A stretch of DNA of 6,890 bases from Actinomycetota bacterium (GTDB taxonomy: Bacteria; Actinomycetota; Humimicrobiia; Humimicrobiales; Humimicrobiaceae): assembly GCA_018400395.1 (NCBI GenBank), contig JAGYMN010000065.1, positions 1 through 6,890 on the forward strand, read 5' to 3'. Below, piece by piece: positions 1 through 4,667 of the stretch. Every line of letters starts with the position of its first letter. Position 1 is the first letter of the stretch. Both the position numbers and the translations under genes were made by a program. The notes under the pieces were generated by a model. That model worked only from the letters and a program-made list of their open reading frames with translations. It was not told where the DNA came from and searched no databases.

Positions 1-54
1 ATATAGTTACTCTATACAATATACAATAAAACCAGTTATTTTCTTTTGTATAAA

Positions 55-1194
55 TTAACCCAGGACTTCCCATACATCTGGAAATTCGGTCTTCCACGTC
101 TCGAGATCCATCATCCATCCGATTTCAGGCCATATCTCAAGATCCACTTTTTCATAAGTCAAAAATCCTACACCAAGTATTAACTCTTTATCTACTAATG
201 AATATTCTGAAAGTACATCATCCCAGCCTTCCTGGCCTGCCTGTGAGAGCTTATAGAGCATTTCTCCTCCAATGTAGCTTCCCTCATACTGTACCAGATC
301 AATTGAAGCATCTATTGCTCCTGATTCAAGATACTGAACCATTTCTCCGATGAACCCATCAGAAATAACTACAATATCGTCGATTTTCCCTGCATCCGTG
401 ACTGCCTTTCCAACAGCAGGTCCCGTGTAATCATAAAATGTAAGCATACCTTTAAGGTCCGGATAAAGTGCTAAAACCTCACTAGCTCTTGCAATAGCTT
501 TAGCAGCATCACCCTCGTCCAAAACAGGTTCTATTACTTCAAAACCTGCTTCTTCAAGTGGTTCTGTAAAACCTTCCAGTGCTGCCACATCTTCGGTAGA
601 TGCCATACCGCCAGTATGGTAGCTGATCTTTCCGGGAGGTTCTATTCCCTGGAGTTCAAGCATAGCTACCATTCCTTTGCCAGATGCAAGTCCAAGTTCA
701 TAGGGTGCATATCCGACATAAGCGAGCCTGTTGCTATCAGGCGAATCTACCCCATAACCTGTTATGGCCGGTACTCCTGCATCGATTGCCTGATTTATAA
801 CACCAATTGTTGCTGCAGGATCGTTAGGGCCTATTATAATACCATCCAATCCGGCTGATATCCAGGTTTCCATAACCCTTACCTGGTCTTCTACGGTCAG
901 TTGCGGAGGATCATAAATTATTGGTTCAAATCCATAATCAGCGCCTGCAGCGCTAAATCCTTTTTCACAAACGACCCACCATGGAACAGCCAGCCTGGTA
1001 ATATAACCAATCTTGGGCGCTCCTTCTTCGACTACGGTTTCCACAACTTTTTCGGTGACAGTTTCAGTTACTGTCTCAGTTACTGTCTCTACAACTACTT
1101 CAGGCTCCTGTGCTTTACAACCAATAAAAGAAAATCCCAGTACAAGAGAGAAGCATGAAACCAGTATTAACAGGAAATATATACTTCTTTTCAT
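55..1194 (-). CDS. Sugar ABC transporter substrate-binding lipoprotein (Peripla_BP_4-like)
   Basis: This 379-residue protein is an extracytoplasmic sugar-binding lipoprotein of an ABC importer. Residues 1-25 form a signal peptide: basic MKR, a long hydrophobic stretch, then FIGC with Cys26 as the predicted lipidated residue. Phe at -3 is a slightly unusual lipobox. LVSC at 11-14 also resembles a lipobox but lies too close to the N-terminus. Residues 27-58 are a Val/Thr/Glu-rich linker with TVTE repeats. The periplasmic-binding fold follows from about residue 60 (KIGYITR). Typical class elements are GLDGIIIGPNDP near 115-125, AIDAGVPAITG near 136-146 and GMLTFYD near 249-255. The ATG start has AAAGGA six bases upstream. 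No ATPase or permease is in the window; they would be expected beyond the left edge. L-fucose or a related sugar is inferred as ligand only from the adjacent fucI. The class is confident, the ligand is not. Confidence 0.9.
   Translation of the reverse strand: MKRSIYFLLILVSCFSLVLGFSFIGCKAQEPEVVVETVTETVTETVTEKVVETVVEEGAPKIGYITRLAVPWWVVCEKGFSAAGADYGFEPIIYDPPQLTVEDQVRVMETWISAGLDGIIIGPNDPAATIGVINQAIDAGVPAITGYGVDSPDSNRLAYVGYAPYELGLASGKGMVAMLELQGIEPPGKISYHTGGMASTEDVAALEGFTEPLEEAGFEVIEPVLDEGDAAKAIARASEVLALYPDLKGMLTFYDYTGPAVGKAVTDAGKIDDIVVISDGFIGEMVQYLESGAIDASIDLVQYEGSYIGGEMLYKLSQAGQEGWDDVLSEYSLVDKELILGVGFLTYEKVDLEIWPEIGWMMDLETWKTEFPDVWEVLG
1027..1092 (-). repeat. TVTE-type repeat coding for the lipoprotein stalk
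   Basis: This part of the binding-protein gene encodes about 22 residues (35-56) made almost only of Val, Thr and Glu, including three consecutive TVTE-like units. At DNA level the unit is 12 bp, read on the plus strand as variants of GTTACTGTCTCA. It lies between the lipidated Cys26 and the folded domain, so it probably acts as a flexible acidic tether holding the receptor away from the membrane. Such short tandem repeats can change copy number by slippage. Confidence 0.7.
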
Positions 1195-1200
1195 TTTTTT

Positions 1201-1206
1201 TCCTTT
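1201..1206 (-). promoter_or_regulatory. Ribosome binding site of the binding-protein gene
   Basis: AAAGGA on the minus strand lies six bases before the ATG at 1194 and supports that start, which also gives a complete signal peptide. Confidence 0.75.
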
Positions 1207-1235
1207 CTTTTTGTTTAATTTATTTACTATTCTAT

Positions 1236-1271
1236 GGCTCTAATATATTACATTCACCTCCTATATGAGCC
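1236..1271 (-). promoter_or_regulatory. Intergenic hairpin with a Shine-Dalgarno sequence in its loop
   Basis: On the minus strand GGCTCATATA can pair with TATAT-TA-GAGCC, giving ten base pairs with a two-base bulge. The 14-base loop contains GGAGGTGA, a near-perfect anti-Shine-Dalgarno complement. No plausible ORF follows it: the ATG directly after is followed by TAA, and a GTG start would give only five codons. It sits in the 123-bp gap between fucI and the binding-protein gene. It is not a classical terminator because no U-run follows. It could be a transcript-processing or stability element, a ribosome standby site, or chance. Confidence 0.4.
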
Positions 1272-1275
1272 TCAA
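1247..1275 (-). promoter_or_regulatory. Possible internal promoter for the binding-protein gene
   Basis: On the minus strand TTGAGG (1275-1270) and TGTAAT (1252-1247) are separated by 17 bp, matching the sigma-70 consensus at 4/6 and 5/6 positions. It would start transcription near base 1240, about 45 bases before the lipoprotein gene. It overlaps the hairpin described for the same interval, so at most one of the two readings may be functional. AT-rich DNA gives such matches easily and confidence is low. Confidence 0.25.
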
Positions 1276-1317
1276 TCCATAAATTCATTTTTATTTATCT
1301 TAAATCCTAACATAAAA

Positions 1318-3114
1318 CTATTTCTTATACAGTCCCCCAAAATTTCTGCAGGCCCTGTAATCTGCCCCTTCCAGATCCTTTGTCCCGAAAGCAGTCCAGA
1401 CGTTTGGCCTGAATATAGTATCTTCATCTACATTGTGCATGGATACCGGTATCCTGAGCATTGAAGCCAGTGTTATCAGCCGGCTTCCTATATGGCCGTA
1501 GCATAAGGAAGTATGATTTACTCCCCAGCTGTTCATAAGCATGTATGTATCATTGAAGGGGATATTGGAAGATAGCCTGGGGGCAAACCAGGTTGTGGGC
1601 CATGTAGGGTCTGTGCGCTCATTTAGTATATTGTGCACCTCCTGCGGTATATCCACAGTATATCCTTCAGCAATCTGCATAACCGGTCCAAGTCCTTTTA
1701 CAATATTTATCCTGGACATGGTAACAGGCATTCCACCGCGTGTCATAAAATTTGCCGAAAAACCTCCGCCCCTGAAATACTCTAAAGATGCGGGCCTAAA
1801 AAGTGAATTTTCCAGCATTGCATCAATCTCACCTTCTGATATATCCCAGTAGGGTTTTATAGCAGGACTTCCCTCTATCTGCTGCCTTCCGGTTCCATCA
1901 AGAGCTGCCGAGCCGGAATTTATAAGATGGATTATACCATCACTGGCATGGCCTTCCAGTTTATATCCTGTTACCCTTTCTACCGCTTCAGGGCTCCAGA
2001 AGGTCCTTACATCAGCAAATACCTGTGCCGTGCCTGTAAGCATGTGGCCAAATAACATGGGGACGGCATTAAGTGAATCATTTTCTGTAGCAAAGATAAA
2101 TGGCTGCCTGTTCCCGTTCCAGTCAAATGAGCTGTTTAGCATGGTCTCTGTAAAATCCCCGTTCGGGTAGTGGTCTGTCCACTGCCTCTGTCCCTGGAAA
2201 CCTGCTGCTATTGCATTATGTCCCATAGCCTCCTCAGCAAATCCGTCTCCTGCAAGCCTTTGGTTTCCAATCATAAGGTCCCTGGCAATAAGTGTCATCT
2301 TTACCACAAATTCCCAGTCCCTATCCTTTTCATCCCTGGATCTTTGTATGTCTTTCGGGTTATTGTCGAGTCCTTCAATGCACCTGTCTCTGACCCACTC
2401 TAATGCTTTTTTATATTCTTTTTGGTCATATATGTCTCTGTCTATGCGTCTTTTTATCTCGGTCATGTCTACGTATTCACATCTCATCCCAAGATAATCC
2501 TCAAAAAAGTCAGGATTTACTATAGAGCCTGCAATTCCCATGGAAACATTTCCAATGGATAGATATGATTTGCCCTTAATTGCTGCCACTGCAAGGCCTG
2601 CAGATGCAAAATTTAAAAGCTTCTGCCCCACATCATCAGGAATTGAGGTATCGCCTATATCCTGTACATCCTTTCCGTATATGCCAAATGCTGGAAGTCC
2701 TTTCTGTGCGTGAGCAGCCAGCACTGCTGCAAGATATACAGCTCCCGGCCTCTCAGTACCGTTAAATCCCCAGACAGCTTTTGGCCGTGCAGGGTGCATG
2801 TCCATTGTTTCGGACCCGTAACACCAGCAGGGTGTAACTGTTATTGTAAGGCCAACACCTTCCCTGGCAAATTTTTCATCAGCTTTTGATGCTTCGGCAA
2901 CCCCTCCTATGGTGGTATCTGCTAAAACACATTCAGCAGGGTCTCCTGTAGGATGTCTTAATTTTTCTGACAGGAACCCGGCAAGAGACTTTGCCATGCT
3001 GTACGTTTGATCTTCTAAAGATTCCCTTACCCCTTTTCTTCTGCCGTCTATTGTAGGGCGTATGCCGATCTTTGGAAGTGAGCCTATGAGCCTATTTCTA
3101 TTTGATTTTTCCAT
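1318..3114 (-). CDS. fucI: L-fucose isomerase
   Basis: L-fucose isomerase converts L-fucose to L-fuculose in the cytoplasm, and family members also accept D-arabinose. The 598 residues match the family's usual length (about 590). Clear similarity to the E. coli enzyme as I remember it runs end to end: LPKIGIRPTIDGRRKGVRES (13-32), TPCWCYGSET (94-103), WGFNGTERPGAVYLAA (115-130), FQGQRQWTD (306-314), NSSFDWNG (327-334) and ASMLRIPVSMHNV (550-562). The Mn2+ ligands appear as Glu344 (ATEND), Asp368 (FADVR) and His534 (GVNH), spaced like E. coli Glu337, Asp361 and His528 apart from one residue. The protein is intact. The ATG start lacks an obvious Shine-Dalgarno sequence; its leader is A/T-rich. 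The kinase and aldolase expected next in the pathway are not in the window. Identification is very confident. Confidence 0.97.
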   Translation of the reverse strand: MEKSNRNRLIGSLPKIGIRPTIDGRRKGVRESLEDQTYSMAKSLAGFLSEKLRHPTGDPAECVLADTTIGGVAEASKADEKFAREGVGLTITVTPCWCYGSETMDMHPARPKAVWGFNGTERPGAVYLAAVLAAHAQKGLPAFGIYGKDVQDIGDTSIPDDVGQKLLNFASAGLAVAAIKGKSYLSIGNVSMGIAGSIVNPDFFEDYLGMRCEYVDMTEIKRRIDRDIYDQKEYKKALEWVRDRCIEGLDNNPKDIQRSRDEKDRDWEFVVKMTLIARDLMIGNQRLAGDGFAEEAMGHNAIAAGFQGQRQWTDHYPNGDFTETMLNSSFDWNGNRQPFIFATENDSLNAVPMLFGHMLTGTAQVFADVRTFWSPEAVERVTGYKLEGHASDGIIHLINSGSAALDGTGRQQIEGSPAIKPYWDISEGEIDAMLENSLFRPASLEYFRGGGFSANFMTRGGMPVTMSRINIVKGLGPVMQIAEGYTVDIPQEVHNILNERTDPTWPTTWFAPRLSSNIPFNDTYMLMNSWGVNHTSLCYGHIGSRLITLASMLRIPVSMHNVDEDTIFRPNVWTAFGTKDLEGADYRACRNFGGLYKK

Positions 3115-3124
3115 TTTTATTTAA

Positions 3125-3138
3125 AGTAAACATTTACA
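3125..3138. promoter_or_regulatory. Candidate LacI-family operator, distal site of fucI
   Basis: The plus-strand sequence AGTAAACATTTACA contains a perfect GTAAA-CA-TTTAC palindrome. It shares its first seven bases with the site in front of the repressor gene (4280-4267, read on the minus strand). It lies about 10 to 23 bases downstream of the predicted fucI start site, with its centre 16 bp from that of the proximal operator. The centre is CA rather than CG, so it may be a weaker auxiliary site. Confidence 0.5.
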
Positions 3139-3140
3139 AT

Positions 3141-3154
3141 TGACAACGATTACA
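3141..3154. promoter_or_regulatory. Candidate LacI-family operator, main site of fucI
   Basis: TGACAACGATTACA matches the LacI/CcpA-type consensus TGNAANCGNTTNCA at nine of ten defined positions, including the central CG. It overlaps the last base of the fucI -10 box and the predicted transcription start near 3147, the position expected for a repressor that blocks RNA polymerase. The adjacent LacI-family gene is the obvious candidate regulator. A global CcpA-like protein is the alternative, since the site also resembles a cre box. Confidence 0.7.
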
Positions 3155-3181
3155 TTATATATTAATAATTTTTTATGTCAA
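3154..3181 (-). promoter_or_regulatory. fucI promoter, consensus sigma-70 type
   Basis: On the minus strand TTGACA (3181-3176) and TATAAT (3159-3154) are both perfect consensus hexamers, 16 bp apart. Transcription would start near 3147, giving a leader of about 33 bases before the fucI ATG. So strong a core promoter fits a gene that needs a repressor to stay off. It begins 34 bp after the repressor stop codon, so fucI need not depend on read-through from that gene. Confidence 0.85.
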
Positions 3182-3214
3182 GCAGGGTTTTTCATCCCAA
3201 TTTTTAAAAAGATA

Positions 3215-4243
3215 TTAAATAACTTCCCTGTATAACTTTTTGGTTGATTCTCTGATTATCAATTCGGTATTTAAAGTAATAATTACCGGTTTATCTCCAA
3301 TGCCTAACGGTTCATTATTGATTTTCTTAAGCAGCATCTCCGCAGCATTTAAACCCAGGCTGTAGACGGGCTGTCTAATAGCAGTCAGCGGATTTTTCAA
3401 TAATCTTGCCCATTCAAAGTCATCAAATCCCACCATTCCTATATCCCCCGGGGCATCAATGCCCAATTCCTTTATTGCGATTAGGGCACCTATGGTCATG
3501 TCAGCATTTGAGACAAATAATGAATCCGGCCTTTCAGCACCCTGGAATAATTCTTTTGTTAATTCCAGGCCGCTTTTTTCTTTGAAGTCACCTATTTTTA
3601 TAAAGTCATCGTTTCTTTTTATACCTGCTTCATTTATTGCCCTTAAATATCCATTCAACCTTTCCCGCCCGGTTGTCCTGTCTATGAGACCAGCAATAAT
3701 ACCTATTTTCCTGTACCCCTGGTCTATTAAATGCTTGACTGCTTTGTAAGCACTCCTTTCATTATCAATTAAGACAGCATCACATTCTACTCCGTTTATT
3801 AATCTGTCAAGGAGTACTATATTCATGCCTGACTCTATAAGAGAATTTACGTAATCTGCATTTTTGCCAGTAGGGGTAAAGATTATTCCGTCCACCCGGT
3901 TGGACCTTAATACCTTAAGGTATTTTAATTCTTTTTCCGGGTCATCGTCACCGTTGCATAATATCAGGTTATATCCTTTTCTCTGGGCTACATCCTCCAC
4001 CGACTTTGCAATTGTTGAATAAAATTGAGATAACACATTACCAACAATTATACCTATAGTATGTGTCTTCTTCTGTCTTAAGCTCCTTGCTACTGCATTT
4101 ACTTCGTATTTTAAATCCTTTATTGCTTTTAATACCTTCTTTTTAGTTTTGCTTCTAACACCAGGATAATCTCTTAAGACCCTTGAAACTGTCGCAGTAG
4201 ATACTCCAGCCTTTTTTGCAACGATTTTAATATTCGCTTTCAA
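3215..4243 (-). CDS. LacI-family transcriptional repressor of the sugar locus
   Basis: This 342-residue protein has typical LacI-family length and order. The N-terminal helix-turn-helix is at about 5-23 (IKIVAKKAGVSTATVSRVL). The hinge helix NAVARSLR is at 49-56. A periplasmic-binding-like sensor domain runs from about 62 (TIGIIVGN) to 330, with VDGIIFTP at 117-124, HLIDQGYRKIGIIAG at 171-185, DSLFVSNADM at 240-249 and IGMVGFDDFEWARLL at 268-282. The STATVSR recognition helix is of the type that binds CG-centred pseudopalindromes, and such sites occur at fucI and upstream of this gene. The start is TTG: an in-frame TGA lies three codons upstream, and GGTGAT is correctly spaced. The inducer is probably L-fucose or a catabolite of it, inferred from the neighbour. 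Family assignment is very confident, the effector is not. Confidence 0.95.
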   Translation of the reverse strand: MKANIKIVAKKAGVSTATVSRVLRDYPGVRSKTKKKVLKAIKDLKYEVNAVARSLRQKKTHTIGIIVGNVLSQFYSTIAKSVEDVAQRKGYNLILCNGDDDPEKELKYLKVLRSNRVDGIIFTPTGKNADYVNSLIESGMNIVLLDRLINGVECDAVLIDNERSAYKAVKHLIDQGYRKIGIIAGLIDRTTGRERLNGYLRAINEAGIKRNDDFIKIGDFKEKSGLELTKELFQGAERPDSLFVSNADMTIGALIAIKELGIDAPGDIGMVGFDDFEWARLLKNPLTAIRQPVYSLGLNAAEMLLKKINNEPLGIGDKPVIITLNTELIIRESTKKLYREVI

Positions 4244-4248
4244 TCTGC

Positions 4249-4254
4249 ATCACC
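4249..4254 (-). promoter_or_regulatory. Ribosome binding site deciding the TTG start of the repressor
   Basis: GGTGAT on the minus strand is complementary to AUCACC in the 16S rRNA tail and lies five bases before TTG at 4243-4241. The ATG at 4250-4248 is out of frame, and an in-frame TGA overlaps this site, so TTG is the only reasonable start that keeps the full DNA-binding domain. Confidence 0.75.
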
Positions 4255-4266
4255 GGGTAATATTTT

Positions 4267-4280
4267 TGATACCGTTTACT
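4267..4280. promoter_or_regulatory. Candidate operator for autoregulation of the repressor
   Basis: On the minus strand AGTAAACGGTATCA has a central CG and matches TGNAANCGNTTNCA at eight of ten defined positions when read on the plus strand. It shares AGTAAAC with the distal fucI site. It starts about five bases after the predicted start site of the repressor gene, where bound repressor could block elongation. The right half is less symmetric than in the main fucI site, so binding may be weaker. Confidence 0.5.
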
Positions 4281-4291
4281 TTAATTTTAAT

Positions 4292-4297
4292 ATTATA
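4292..4297 (-). promoter_or_regulatory. -10 box of the repressor gene
   Basis: A perfect TATAAT on the minus strand would start transcription near 4285, about 42 bases before the TTG start. No good -35 box is present: TTGGTT, 16 bp upstream, matches only three of six bases. Weak basal expression would be normal for a local repressor. Confidence 0.5.
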
Positions 4298-4572
4298 CAT
4301 AATTTCCCCAAAAAACCAATAAAATATACCTGTTATCAAATTTTTATTCAGACCATATTTTAATGATTATCCGTATATGTTAGCAGTAATTTATAAAAAC
4401 TTTTACATAACAGACAAAACATCTTATTCTTAAACGGTCATTTAAAATAACTTTATAAAGTGCAATTTATATAGCCTGGTCCCTGATAATATTTCTTATA
4501 AAACACATTAAGCTACAATAAAAGTCCCGCATTGTATAAAATCAGAAAAAATCATAAATAAAAACTTATCGT

Positions 4573-4601
4573 TTGAAATAAAAATTCAACCTGTTTATAA
4601 T
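4573..4601 (+). promoter_or_regulatory. Promoter of the acyl-CoA synthetase gene
   Basis: TTGAAA (4573-4578) and TATAAT (4596-4601) are 17 bp apart, matching the sigma-70 consensus at 5/6 and 6/6 positions. Transcription would start near 4608, giving a leader of about 60 bases. No convincing operator overlaps it: the CG-centred stretch at 4564-4577 fits the local operator consensus at only six of ten positions. Confidence 0.8.
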
Positions 4602-4655
4602 TCAATAAATTCAGAGCTTTTTTCTCTATATGTTTGTAAATATTGATCTATATTT

Positions 4656-4662
4656 AAAGAGG
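4656..4662 (+). promoter_or_regulatory. Ribosome binding site deciding the TTG start of the synthetase
   Basis: AAAGAGG lies five bases before TTG at 4668. An in-frame TGA at 4644-4646 excludes longer forms, and the next in-frame ATG would remove the first part of the ATP-grasp domain, including the HKTD motif. Confidence 0.75.
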
Positions 4663-4667
4663 AAAAT

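Larger units (their letters stand above)
4244..4667. other. 424-bp AT-rich divergent intergenic region
   Basis: This gap separates the divergent repressor and acyl-CoA synthetase genes. At its left end it holds the repressor promoter and operator, and at its right end the synthetase promoter and ribosome binding site. The middle, about 4300-4570, is strongly AT-rich with no coding potential: the best short ORF (ATG at 4377, 18 codons) has no ribosome binding site. An 8-base piece of the operator, TAAACGGT, recurs at 4431-4438 without the other half. I see no terminator, tRNA or recognisable structured RNA. Confidence 0.8.

Noticed and set aside
13..52. Tandem TATACAA (13-26) with an inverted TTGTATA (46-52) after the binding-protein gene
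   Set aside because: The stem is only seven AT-rich pairs with a long loop and no U-run, so neither a terminator nor a repeat family can be supported.
616..1243. Plus-strand ORFs of 76-85 codons opposite the binding-protein gene
   Set aside because: They are antisense shadows of a well-supported gene, with low-complexity or unrecognisable translations.
3140..3168. Plus-strand TTGACA (3140-3145) suggesting a promoter antisense to the repressor gene
   Set aside because: The hexamer lies within the operator, and the best -10 (TAATAA at 3163) matches only four of six bases. Operator symmetry explains it better.
3183..3214. GGG-ATGAAAAA-CCC stem after the repressor stop codon as a terminator
   Set aside because: There are only three G/C pairs, and no U-run follows on the minus strand.
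4377..4433. Small plus-strand ORF of 18 codons in the divergent gap
   Set aside because: It has no ribosome binding site, no recognisable sequence and AT-biased random composition.
4451..4460. Palindrome CTTTATAAAG
   Set aside because: A ten-base AT-rich palindrome is expected by chance here and does not resemble the other operators.
4564..4577. Operator-like CG-centred site over the -35 box of the synthetase promoter
   Set aside because: It matches only six of ten defined consensus positions and lacks both outer TG/CA pairs.
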